A DNA stretch of 39,818 bases from CAYOLL01 sp964404765 [NCBI: uncultured Gemmatimonadota bacterium] (GTDB lineage Bacteria; 4572-55). Position 1 is the stretch's first letter, and the number at the start of each line of letters is the position of its first letter. A program made the position numbers and the translations under genes. Under the pieces are notes generated by a model. It made no database searches. It had not been told where the DNA came from and worked only from the letters and a program-made list of their open reading frames with translations. This document shows, piece after piece, positions 1 through 9,400 of this stretch. Location of the stretch: NCBI GenBank assembly GCA_964404765.1, contig CAYOLL010000045.1, forward strand, positions 1 to 39,818. The letters run 5' to 3'.

Positions 1-1
1 C

Positions 2-133
2 TACATAGTGCCGGATTTTGTGCATGTGCTGATGAAGGGCCGCATCGTGGAATCGGGCGGCAAAGAACTGGCGCTGCAATTGGAAGAGCACGGCTACGAT
101 TGGGTCAAGGAAGAAGCGGCCAAAGTCGGATAA
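2..133 (+). CDS. sufC: SufC, Fe-S cluster assembly ATPase (C-terminal fragment)
   Basis: Only the last 43 codons are inside the window; the gene enters from the left edge and stops with TAA at 131-133. The visible peptide begins [20 protein letters not shown] and continues to a GYDWV motif. This is the characteristic C-terminus of SufC, the ABC-type ATPase of the SUF iron-sulfur cluster scaffold (SufBCD), which is cytoplasmic. In many genomes sufD follows sufC, but here the next sequence is a short hydrophobic ORF and then a signalling gene, so any sufB or sufD must lie upstream or elsewhere. Identification rests on recognising the C-terminal signature; the catalytic motifs are outside the window. 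Confidence 0.85.
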   Translation, partial: YIVPDFVHVLMKGRIVESGGKELALQLEEHGYDWVKEEAAKVG

Positions 134-137
134 GGCC

Positions 138-533
138 ATGAATCCAACAGCAAATGTTATTCCGGCGATAGTGGGAACGCTGGTATTGACCGCCCTAAGC
201 GGGCTGTTTTCTTTAACGTTTAATCCGCCGACGCTGCTTTTTATGCATCTGGCCGCGCCGGTGGTACGGCTGCTGGGGTATGATCCGCCTATCTACGGTT
301 TTTCGTCTTGCACAAAGGCGCAAAGCACCAAACCGCAAAGACAATTTAGCGTCTTTGCAGCTTGGCGTGAGAACTTTTTTGTCAAAAAAGCAAAGACTTG
401 CCTTTTTAGGCACAAAGGTCGCGTTGCATTGTGGAAACCCCGTCGAGCCGCGCCGGATGCGGAGTTTGAAATGTATTTTGCAAAACCTGGAAATCAAAAC
501 AGAATGCTATGCCAACAACTCACTTTAGCCTAA
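138..533 (+). CDS. Hypothetical short protein, probably truncated by a repeat
   Basis: An ATG four bases after the sufC stop opens a 131-codon frame. The first 50 or so residues look protein-like: one strongly hydrophobic segment (about residues 8-28) followed by a second apolar stretch ending in GYDPPIYGF. From about base 300 the frame runs into a degenerate interspersed repeat, visible as runs of CAAAG/CTTTG words, and the encoded peptide becomes basic and low in information. It then overlaps the start of the downstream sensor kinase by 25 bases. I do not recognise a family. It may be a real small membrane protein whose 3' end was replaced by the repeat, or no gene at all. Confidence 0.25.
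   Translation: MNPTANVIPAIVGTLVLTALSGLFSLTFNPPTLLFMHLAAPVVRLLGYDPPIYGFSSCTKAQSTKPQRQFSVFAAWRENFFVKKAKTCLFRHKGRVALWKPRRAAPDAEFEMYFAKPGNQNRMLCQQLTLA
300..425. repeat. Degenerate interspersed repeat (CAAAG/CTTTG family)
   Basis: The segment has purine-rich words of the type GGCGCAAAG and CCGCAAAG, then CTTTGCAGCTTGGCGTGAGA, then a TTTTTTGTCAAAAAAGCAAAGACTTGCC-like block (375-412). The last block matches a second copy at 23213-23248 with a few substitutions. The opposing CAAAG and CTTTG arms could fold into a long imperfect hairpin. No coding function is suggested. Confidence 0.6.
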
Positions 534-3500
534 TCAGTCTGCTCAGCCTGCTGCTTTTTCCTCCCGGCCTTCTGCAGGCCGAACTGCCCGATAATCTGCG
601 TTTCATTCGCCTCTCGCTGGAACAAGGACTATCGCAAAGCGATGTCACTTGCATTCTTCAGGACTACAAGGGCTTTCTATGGTTCGGCACACTGGACGGC
701 GTGAACAAGTATGATGGCTACGATTTTACGACCTACCGGTATGACCCGGACGATTCGCTCAGTCTCAGCGAAAGCTATATCACCGCGCTTTATGAGGATC
801 ACCAAAAGCAGTTATGGATTGGCACCAATGTGGGTGGACTGAACCGGCTGGATCGTGCCGCGGATGCATTCGTCCACTATCAGCACGATCCGCACAATGC
901 CAACAGCTTGAGCGGCAACTCCATTTCGGCCATTTTTGAAGATCGGCAAGGCTTTTTGTGGGTCGGCACAAAGGAAGACGGGCTGAATTGTTTGGATTCA
1001 ACCCGCCAAACCGTGACTCGCTTGCGGCATCAAGCGAATGATCCGGGCAGCATCAGTTCCGACAAGATTCTGGCCATTGCCGAAGATGCCGCAGGTTTTT
1101 TATGGGTCGGCACCGATGACGGCGGTCTGAACCGATTTTCTTTGGATCGGAAGAGTATTCGTCAGTATCATTTTGATCCAAAGCAACCCGGCAGTTTGAG
1201 CCATGATCGCGTCAAAACGCTGTTGATAGATCGGCAGGGAGTCCTGTGGGCCGGCACTTTCGGGGGCGGTTTAAACAAGTACGATCCGGCGCGGGATCGT
1301 TTTAGCGTCTACCGTTCGGAAGCGAACAAGTCCGCTTGTCTAAGCAATAACCAGGTCAGCGCCCTGTTTGAAGACCCGTCCGGCTATTTGTGGATCGGCA
1401 CATACGGCGGCGGACTAAACGCCTTTCAGCCGGAAACGGGTGAGTTCCGCAGCTATGTCATGCAAGCTCAAAAAGCGCAGAGTTTGAGTTCCGATTTGGT
1501 TTATTCGATTTGTGTGGATCGCAGCGGGGTATTGTGGGTTGGCACACAGGCGGCCGGGGTCAACAAATGCGAAGGCGCGGCTGAGATGTTCCGCACTTAC
1601 GGCTATCAACCGGGGCAGGCCAAAAGTTTGAGTCATACCTGCGTCCGAGCCGTGTGTGAGACGGGTGACAAAGCCTTGTGGGTGGCCACAAACAATGGTT
1701 TGAATCGGCTGAGCCGGACACGCGAAAGCGTAACACGCTTTTTTCACGATCCTAAACGCCCGAACAGTTTAAGCGAGAATTTCATCTGGGCCATTGCCGG
1801 CGACCCAAGCGGCCACATTTGGGCGGGAACTGAAGGCGGCGGTCTCAATCGCTTTGATCCGATCGCGCAAAATTTTACCGTCTATCGTCATGATCCACAG
1901 AATCCCAATAGCTGCGGCGAAGACCGCATTCAAGTCGTTTATGTCGATCACGCCGGGCAAGTCTGGTTGGGCACAGCCACAAGCGGTCTGGATATGTTTG
2001 ATCCAATCACCCAAACTTTTACGCACTACGCCAATGATCCGGCCAATCCCGGCAGTCTGAGTCAAAATACGGTCTGGTCTATTTTTGAAGATAAAGAGCG
2101 TTATATCTGGGTGGGCACTGAAAACGGATTGAACCGACTTGAGCCGACCACCGGCGATTTCATTCGCTATCAGCGTCAGGAAAAAGATCTCGCCAGTTTG
2201 AGCCACAATGTCGTTTTAGCCATTCAGCAAGATAAGGCAGGTGCGCTTTGGGTCGGCACGGCCGGCGGGTTGAACAAGCTGCTGCGAGAGCCATCCGGCA
2301 TGGCTCGCTTCGAGCGTTACCGCGAAAAAAACGGCCTGCCCAATGAAGTCATTTACGGCATTCTGGAAGATGAAGTCGGCAATTTATGGCTGAGCACGAA
2401 TAAAGGCATTTCCTGCTTCAATCCCAGGATAAAAACATTCCGCAACTTTGACGTATCCGATGGCCTGCAAAGCAACGAATTCAACGTCAATGCGGTCTAC
2501 AAAAGCAGCGCCGGGGAGATGTTTTTTGGCGGCGTGAACGGGCTCAACGCCTTTTTGCCGGACCGGGTGCGGGATAACAATTATTTGCCGCCGGTGCAAA
2601 TTACCAATTTTTTGATTATGAATACCGCGGCGTCATTGGCCCGCACGGCTATCGCCAATCCAAACTGTCCCTTTTACTTAGCGCAACATATCAATGAAAC
2701 CGAGTCGCTGGATTTATCCTATCGGGAATACGCGTTTTCGTTTGAGTTTGCCGCCCTCAATTATCGCGCCCCGCAACGTAATCAATATGCCTACCGTCTG
2801 GAAGGATTCGATAGCGATTGGATTTATACCTCCGCCAAAAAACGTTTTGCCATGTATACTGGCATCCCGGCGGGCGAATACATATTTCGGGTCAAAGGCA
2901 GCAATAACGATGGGCGGTGGAACGAAGCGGGCGCCGCCATTCGCATTAAAATTTCTCCGCCGTGGTGGCGCGCTCGATTTGCCTACTTGTCTTACATTGC
3001 TGTGCCGTTGATCCTGGGTTTTTCGCTCTATTTTTTCCGCACCCGCCAATTACGGAAAAGCCTGGAAAACGAGCAAAAAATTAATGCCCGTCTGCAACAA
3101 GTAGATCGGCTAAAGGACGAATTCCTGGCTAACACCTCGCACGAATTGCGCACGCCGTTAAATGGCATTATCGGTCTGGCCGATTCGCTGGCGGATATGC
3201 TCGGCCTGTCTGCCGCCGAAGATCGTTTAGCGCAAAAAATCCGGCATGATTTGGGCATGATCGTCATCAGCGGCAAGCGGCTGGCAAATTTGGTCAACGA
3301 CATTCTCGACTTTTCCAAACTTAAAAATCGCCAGCTTATTTTGCAGCAAAAACCTGTTGATATGCGCGCTTTGACCGACATCATTCTGAAGCTGAGCGAG
3401 CCCACGCTGCAGGGCAAAAATTTACGCTTGCAAAATGACATCCCGCCCGATTGCCCGCCGGCCGACGGCGATGAAAACAGGCTGATGCAAGTCATGCACA

Positions 3501-5209
3501 ATCTGGTGGGCAATGCCATCAAATTTACCGAATCCGGCAGCGTCACCATCAGCGCGGAACTTCCACGCGTGGCAAACTCCGAAAAATCATCGGCAAAAAC
3601 CGATAATCCGATGCTCAAAATTTCGGTCAGCGACACGGGCATTGGCATTCCGGCGGATAAATTTGAGCGCATTTTCGAGTCATTTGAACAAGTGGATGCT
3701 TCAACTTCCCGACAGTACGGCGGGACGGGCATTGGCCTGTCCATTACCCGCCAATTGGTGGAGCTGCACGGCGGCCAGGTTTGGGTCGAGTCCGAGCTGG
3801 GCAAAGGGTCACGCTTTATCTTTTCGCTGCCCATGGCCGACATGAGCGCGCCCGCTCTTAGCAAACAGCCGGAGCCGGCAATAGAAACCACCGACTTTGC
3901 TATTATCACCGGCCATGATATGGAACAAAAAACTTCCGGCATCACCATAACTACCACCGTAGAAAGCGATTTCCGGATTCTTATCGTTGATGATGAGCCG
4001 GTCAATCTGGAAGTTCTGGCCAATTACCTGTCGTTGCAGCGCTATGCCATCACGCAGGCCAAAAGCGGCATGGAAGCCATGCAACTGCTGGATAGCGGCC
4101 TGGAGTTTGACTTGATCATTCTGGACATTATGATGCCCAAAATGTCCGGCTACGAAGTCTGTCAAAAATTGCGGCGGCGTTATCTGCCCAGTCAATTACC
4201 GGTGGTGATGCTGACCGCCAAAGATCAACCGACCGACTTGGTCACCGGTTTTGAGGCCGGGGCCAATGATTATTTAACCAAACCTTTTTCCAAAGACGAA
4301 CTGCTGTCGCGCGTTAAAACTCACCTGAGTTTGCTAAAAATAAACTCGGCCATGGCTCATTTTGTGCCGCTGGAATTCCTGAAAATTTTGGAGAAAGACT
4401 CTGTTGTTGATGTCAAATTGGGGGATCAAATCCGCAGCGAAATGACCATCCTTTTCTCAGATATCCGCGCCTACACCGGTTTGTCGGAAACCATGACGCC
4501 GCAGGATGTGTTCAACTTCATCAACGGTTATCATTTTCGGATGACGCCGGTGATTCGGACTAATGAAGGTTTTGTGCATCAGTTTTTGGGCGACGGCGTG
4601 ATGGCGGTTTTCCCCCAGACAGCCGCTAACGGCGTCCAGGCGGCCATTGAACTGCATCGCAAAGTGGCCGAATATAATATGGAACGCGAACGCAAAAAAC
4701 GCCGGCCGCTGCGCATCGGCGTGGGCGTGCATTCCGGGCCGCTCATGGCCGGGATTATTGGCGATACGGAGCGCTGGGAGGCCGGTGTCCCGTCCGACAC
4801 GGTCAATACTGCCGCCCGGCTGGAAGGCCTGACCAAGCTATACGGCACAGCCACGGTCGTCAGCGAAACGACCCTGGACCGGCTGGATCCGCAGCACTCG
4901 TATCAGGTCAGATTTTTGGACAAAATCAAAGTGAAGGGCAAATCGCAGCCGCTGGCCGTCTACGACGTTTTTGACGCGGACTCGCCGCAGGAAATTGCGC
5001 TAAAACTCGCCACCCGCGCAGATTTTGAAGCCGGCTGGGAGTTGTACCGGCAGAGTAATTTTGAAACGGCGCAAAAGATTTTCGTGACGATCTTGCAACG
5101 TCATCCGACCGATAAAGCCGCCCAACTCTACATGGAGCGCTGCCAATACTATCAGCGCCTCGGTACGCCTCCCGGCTGGGATGGCGTGGTTGCTCTGGAG
5201 CATAAGTAG
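509..5209 (+). CDS. Hybrid sensor kinase: double Reg_prop propeller, Y_Y_Y, HisKA/HATPase, receiver, class III cyclase
   Basis: A 1566-residue membrane-anchored signalling protein. A signal peptide (residues 1-25) precedes about 14 repeats built on the LW(V/I)GT core, enough for two seven-bladed Reg_prop propellers. A Y_Y_Y domain follows (about 755-815), then one transmembrane helix (about 824-843). The histidine kinase core has SHELRTP with phosphoacceptor His878, an intact N-box (NAIKF) and DTGIGIP and GGTGIGLS ATP-lid motifs. A receiver domain follows with VDDE and phosphoacceptor Asp1206 in ILDIMMPKMSG. Next is a class III nucleotide cyclase domain with metal aspartates 1318 (FSDIR) and 1362 (LGDG); the usual base-selecting Lys before the second is Gln1358. 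About 80 C-terminal residues resemble a TPR-like helix pair. This matches the Bacteroidetes-type one-component/two-component hybrids in architecture, but with a cyclase in place of the usual AraC DNA-binding output. Start chosen because it gives a clean signal peptide; no strong Shine-Dalgarno is visible. Confidence 0.9.
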   Translation: MPTTHFSLISLLSLLLFPPGLLQAELPDNLRFIRLSLEQGLSQSDVTCILQDYKGFLWFGTLDGVNKYDGYDFTTYRYDPDDSLSLSESYITALYEDHQKQLWIGTNVGGLNRLDRAADAFVHYQHDPHNANSLSGNSISAIFEDRQGFLWVGTKEDGLNCLDSTRQTVTRLRHQANDPGSISSDKILAIAEDAAGFLWVGTDDGGLNRFSLDRKSIRQYHFDPKQPGSLSHDRVKTLLIDRQGVLWAGTFGGGLNKYDPARDRFSVYRSEANKSACLSNNQVSALFEDPSGYLWIGTYGGGLNAFQPETGEFRSYVMQAQKAQSLSSDLVYSICVDRSGVLWVGTQAAGVNKCEGAAEMFRTYGYQPGQAKSLSHTCVRAVCETGDKALWVATNNGLNRLSRTRESVTRFFHDPKRPNSLSENFIWAIAGDPSGHIWAGTEGGGLNRFDPIAQNFTVYRHDPQNPNSCGEDRIQVVYVDHAGQVWLGTATSGLDMFDPITQTFTHYANDPANPGSLSQNTVWSIFEDKERYIWVGTENGLNRLEPTTGDFIRYQRQEKDLASLSHNVVLAIQQDKAGALWVGTAGGLNKLLREPSGMARFERYREKNGLPNEVIYGILEDEVGNLWLSTNKGISCFNPRIKTFRNFDVSDGLQSNEFNVNAVYKSSAGEMFFGGVNGLNAFLPDRVRDNNYLPPVQITNFLIMNTAASLARTAIANPNCPFYLAQHINETESLDLSYREYAFSFEFAALNYRAPQRNQYAYRLEGFDSDWIYTSAKKRFAMYTGIPAGEYIFRVKGSNNDGRWNEAGAAIRIKISPPWWRARFAYLSYIAVPLILGFSLYFFRTRQLRKSLENEQKINARLQQVDRLKDEFLANTSHELRTPLNGIIGLADSLADMLGLSAAEDRLAQKIRHDLGMIVISGKRLANLVNDILDFSKLKNRQLILQQKPVDMRALTDIILKLSEPTLQGKNLRLQNDIPPDCPPADGDENRLMQVMHNLVGNAIKFTESGSVTISAELPRVANSEKSSAKTDNPMLKISVSDTGIGIPADKFERIFESFEQVDASTSRQYGGTGIGLSITRQLVELHGGQVWVESELGKGSRFIFSLPMADMSAPALSKQPEPAIETTDFAIITGHDMEQKTSGITITTTVESDFRILIVDDEPVNLEVLANYLSLQRYAITQAKSGMEAMQLLDSGLEFDLIILDIMMPKMSGYEVCQKLRRRYLPSQLPVVMLTAKDQPTDLVTGFEAGANDYLTKPFSKDELLSRVKTHLSLLKINSAMAHFVPLEFLKILEKDSVVDVKLGDQIRSEMTILFSDIRAYTGLSETMTPQDVFNFINGYHFRMTPVIRTNEGFVHQFLGDGVMAVFPQTAANGVQAAIELHRKVAEYNMERERKKRRPLRIGVGVHSGPLMAGIIGDTERWEAGVPSDTVNTAARLEGLTKLYGTATVVSETTLDRLDPQHSYQVRFLDKIKVKGKSQPLAVYDVFDADSPQEIALKLATRADFEAGWELYRQSNFETAQKIFVTILQRHPTDKAAQLYMERCQYYQRLGTPPGWDGVVALEHK

Positions 5210-5487
5210 TAGCAAAATTTAAAAATTTATTTTGCAAGTCGTTACATAGTGTTTTGTTACGTGACTCGCAGGCAAACTAAAGTTTGCTACTCATTATAAC
5301 CTGCAGCAGGAACAAAATCCACGGTTGCAGGTGTTTAAGTGACGGTTCTATTCCCTGACAGCCTTCAGTGGTGTGACCTTAGTGGCTGATGAATAATTCA
5401 GGTGCAATCCTTTATTTCCGTGCGCTTTGCGTATTTCGTGGTCATTTGCATGAGTAATCCAGGCTAACAACACGGAGGATACCAAAA
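5210..5487. other. Intergenic region with repeat remnants and pyrF RBS
   Basis: No credible gene. A small perfect palindrome GCAAACTAAAGTTTGC lies near 5274-5289, inside a longer GACTCGCAGGCAAACTAAAG word of repeat character. A second repeat-like word, TTCCGTGCGCTTTGCG followed by TATTTCGTGGTC, lies near 5426-5453. The end carries GGAGG (5474-5478), nine bases before the GTG start of pyrF. An AT-rich 7-bp stem (5212-5218 with 5229-5235) right after the kinase stop could be a weak terminator. Confidence 0.4.
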
Positions 5488-6213
5488 GTGTTAGCTGAAA
5501 AAAAACTTGTCGTGGCATTAGATGTAGACAACTTGATTGAAGCTAAGCGGCTGACGGCGCTGTTGCCGGCGGTGCAATGGTTTAAAGTCGGCTCACAGCT
5601 TTTCACATCGAGCGGGCCGGCCGTCGTAGAGATGCTTAAGCACGCGGGGAAAAGTGTCTTTTTGGATCTAAAGTTTCATGATATTCCCAACACAGTAGCC
5701 AAAGCCGCCGCCGCCGCTGTCGCATTAGGTGTCGATATGTTTAATGTCCACATCGAAGGCGGCCCGGAAATGATGACCCGGACAATAGCGGTTGTGCAAG
5801 AAGCTGTTGCGGCCAGCGGGGAGCCAAAACCCATTATTATTGGCGTGACCGTACTAACCAGCCTTGACCGGGCTACTTTGGCTTATCTTATGAATCGGGA
5901 TGATCTGGATTTGACGGATGAAATTTTACGGCGGGCGGAAATGGCACAAACGGCGGGTTTGGACGGCGTAGTGGCTTCTGCTCACGAAGTTGTCCCTATC
6001 AAAGCCAGGCTGGGCGCGGATTTTGTCGTAGTTACGCCCGGTATCCGGCCCGGCGGCGACAGTCGTCACGATCAGGCCAGAGTTGATACCCCGTCGGGAG
6101 CTATTGCCAATGGTTCAGATTACTTAGTCATTGGCCGGTCCATCCTGCAAGCCGAAGATCCAAATCAAGCTGCGCTGCAGATTTTAAGTGAAATGGAGCA
6201 AGCTCTGAAGTAA
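5488..6213 (+). CDS. pyrF: Orotidine 5'-phosphate decarboxylase
   Basis: PyrF converts OMP to UMP, the last step of de novo pyrimidine synthesis, in the cytoplasm. The 241-residue protein is the normal length for the short (group I) family. It has the N-terminal ALDVD strand, the catalytic tetrad region FLDLKFHDIPNT (Asp60, Lys62, Asp65), the internal GVTVLTS strand, and the phosphate-binding PGIRPGG and VIGRSI motifs at the C-terminus. The start is GTG at 5488, supported by GGAGG nine bases upstream. It stands alone: the upstream gene is a sensor kinase and the downstream gene is convergent, so it is probably monocistronic. Confidence 0.95.
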   Translation: MLAEKKLVVALDVDNLIEAKRLTALLPAVQWFKVGSQLFTSSGPAVVEMLKHAGKSVFLDLKFHDIPNTVAKAAAAAVALGVDMFNVHIEGGPEMMTRTIAVVQEAVAASGEPKPIIIGVTVLTSLDRATLAYLMNRDDLDLTDEILRRAEMAQTAGLDGVVASAHEVVPIKARLGADFVVVTPGIRPGGDSRHDQARVDTPSGAIANGSDYLVIGRSILQAEDPNQAALQILSEMEQALK

Positions 6214-6259
6214 TTAATTAATTATAAAACTACTCCCAAACATTTGTGTTATCCGGCCT

Positions 6260-6360
6260 CCGTCATTGTTTCGGCCAGAGTTGCTATTGCGAAGCCATTT
6301 CGTGAATCAGGCCGGGATTCGGGATTGCGTCGTCGCAAAAAGCGCCTCTCGAAATGACGG
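6260..6360. repeat. Small palindromic repeat element with CCGTCATT/AATGACGG ends
   Basis: A 101-base segment in the 207-base convergent gap between pyrF and the large kinase begins with CCGTCATT (6260-6267) and ends with its exact reverse complement AATGACGG (6353-6360). The interior has further GCG-rich words such as TTGCGTCGTCGCAAAAAGCG. The layout resembles non-autonomous intergenic palindromic elements of the GTCATT type that are scattered through many environmental genomes. It could also end transcription from either side. Confidence 0.5.
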
Positions 6361-6420
6361 AAACACGGAAGTTGTTTAGTACACGTTCCATAGCTAATAT
6401 TGCGGTCAAAAACCAGCAAA

Positions 6421-9400
6421 TCATCGGCTCAATGCCGATCGCGAAAAATGATCTATCAATAAAGAATAATCATCCATATAAGGCAATTCCACAAAGACGG
6501 TTGTGCCTTTCCGCCACATGCTTTCTACCCAAATTTGACCCTGATGCTGATGAATAATTTGCCGTGCAATCGTTAGGCCCAGACCGATATTCGCCTGACC
6601 CTGATTAACGGTGTCATTGCTCTGAAAAAAACGCATAAAAACTTTGGATAGATCAGAAGGCTTAATACCCTGACCCTGGTCGGCAATTGCCACTAAAAGA
6701 GTCTTTTTCTTGGTGCGCTGAATTGTCAGCGAGATTGTCCGGGCTGGTTCTGTAAATCGGGCAGCATTATCAAACAGATGCTCAAAAACTTCGAGCAAAT
6801 CAAGCCGACTGCCAAACAGATCGGGCAGAGATGGCTCAACCTCATAGGAAAAATGAATGTGCCGGGTGGCACAGCGTTTTTGGCCGGCGGTAACGATCGC
6901 GCCCATTAAATCCGGACCGGAAATAACAGTGAAATGGACCGACAAATCGCTGCTGTCTAACAATGTCGTCCGCAGCACTTTGTTGACAACCGTCAGCAGA
7001 CTATGGCTTTCGCTGGAAATTTCCCGAATAAGCCGGAACAACTCCCCGGCATCCGCGCTGGAAGATCGTTCGGCCAAAATATCGGCGTTAGCAATAATAG
7101 ACGTCAACGGCGTACGAATATCCTGGCTGAATTTGCCAATAAAACTCGCCTTCAGCAGATCGACTTCATGCAGTTCTTCCAGAAGCGACTGCTGCTTTTT
7201 CTGAACAGCTATGGCATTTTCGTAAACGAAGGCATTTTGTATCATCGTGGCGGCATGCTCTGAAAACTGGGCAAATACCATTAGATCGTCTTGCATCAAC
7301 AGACCCGGTTGGGTAATTGCTTCCAGATAGATCGCGCCGGGCGTCTCCGGATGAATACTCAATGGCGCACATAAAACATGAGCGCGGCTTTGTTCTGCCT
7401 TGCCCTTTACGGCGGTTTGATTGAGCGGCATCCGGATTTCCAGACAGCGCAGAACCAGCGCTTTATCCCAGACAATATCATTTAACGGGAGCGGCTGTTT
7501 CTCCAGGCTGCGCGCACATTCCGCACGGAAATGTTCCTGCCCCCCGTTAGCCAGCAAAATGAAGCCACGCTCGAACCGGGTTAACTCCAAAGCCTGATCA
7601 AGAATACGCACAAACAACGTCTGCGTGTCCAATGTCGCGCTGATATTTTTTAGCGCGGGTATTAACCGTTTTAACAAATGATAGCGATGGCGCAGATCAA
7701 TTTCTTCCAATTCCGACGTTGGGGCTGTTTGTGCGATTTCGCGCGATAGCGGCAGGTGTAACTGACGCGCCCGGCGAAAATTAGCCTCGATCCGCACAAC
7801 TTCGGCGTCGCAGGCGAAGAGTTGGCGCAGCTTCCCGTCGGAAATTGAAGTCAAAATTTGATGAAATTGGCGATCGGCCGCTACCAAATAGCGGTGGGCC
7901 TGTTTGAGCTGTTTTTCTTGCAAATAAATTTCACCAATCAAACCATTAATAAGCAGTTTATACCGTCCATAATTGTATTTCCGGGCGAACGTCAGCGCTT
8001 TTTTTAAGCTGTCGAGTCCAGCCCGACGATCCAAATTTGCCGCCCAATCCAACGCGCCATGCAGATAGGTCAGCATGATAATCTGTTCAAAACGCGCATC
8101 CTTTGTGTCGGAGGAAAGCAATTCGTATAGTTGATATGCCGGTTGATATTGCTTTTTGCGCAGATAATATTCCATTAGCAACAAGCGGCCAATAAATGCC
8201 TGCGCCGGCATTTTTTGATCAACGGCAAAAGCAATCGCCTCTAGCAAAAATGTCTCGGCTTCGTTACGGCTTTCTTTTGCCGCAATTTTGGCGTTTATCA
8301 AATATGCATAGAATTGGCTAAGTAACGTCTGCCCCACCTTATTCGCGAGAAATTCGTCAAAATATTTCCGCGCGGTTGTGAAATCATTTAATTCATAATA
8401 GATATCGCCATATTCATACAGCCGAAGCTGCCAGGCCTGAGTATCCTCAAGCTGCTTTTGGAATTCAAAAATCTCTTTGGCATAATGAAGTGCGATATCA
8501 TATTTGCCGTGTACCCGCATCATATCCCGCAAGTTGGTCATCAAAACAACCTGCGAACGCAAATCACCAATCCGCCGACTGTTATCCAGCGCCGACTTCC
8601 AGCAGTTAAGCGCTTCTTGCAGCTTTCCACTGCGATAATAAAAAACGCCCAAATTGTTTAATGCCCGCGAAATAAGGCGTGGATTTTGCAGTTTTTCAGC
8701 AATAGCTAAACCCGTCTGGGTCACTGTCAGCGCTTTTTTGTAGCTATGACTGGAATAATAAATTTCACCGAGGCGATTATAAATTTCATTTTGAACCGGC
8801 AGATTGTTGGACTTTTCTGCATGAACCAGCGCCCGTTTATAGCGCGTAATCGCCAGCGCAGAGGCGCTATTCAAATGCGCCAGCTCCGCTTCGATAAAGT
8901 AAACAGTCATCATATCCTGCTGCTGATTACTGTTCTTTAATATCCGATGGCTTTGCTGACAAAAATCCAGTGCGCGGCTATAATTGCCCAGCGCTTTGTA
9001 GATGCGGGCCATTTCATTGTAGGCGCGGCCGGTGATCGGAGCGCCGGTTGGACCCGCCATTTCAGTCACTTGCTTTAGCACAGCCAGAGCCGGATCGTAG
9101 CTGCCCATGTCTGCCAGCAACTTTCCTTTTTTAAAATAGGCTACCGTCAATGGGTCTGTTGCCTCGGGCTGATCTTTCAGATCATCAATAAGTTGTTCCA
9201 GGCAGGTAATGGCCTCATGATACTGCGACATCTCGGCATATACGTCGGCCATGGCATGAAGCAGCTCAATCATCAGGGCGCGATTGATTGGCAAAAAGCT
9301 TTGCGTATCTTTAAAATAACGGATGGCTTCCTGGTGCGCAAACAGGGCAGCGGCTTTTTTCCCGGCAATAAAGGCATAATGCCGGGCTTTGTGTGGTTCA

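Noticed and set aside
3028-4023. A 331-codon minus-strand frame opposite the kinase and ATP-binding domains of the sensor.
   Set aside because: A serine- and arginine-rich shadow of a well-supported gene on the other strand.
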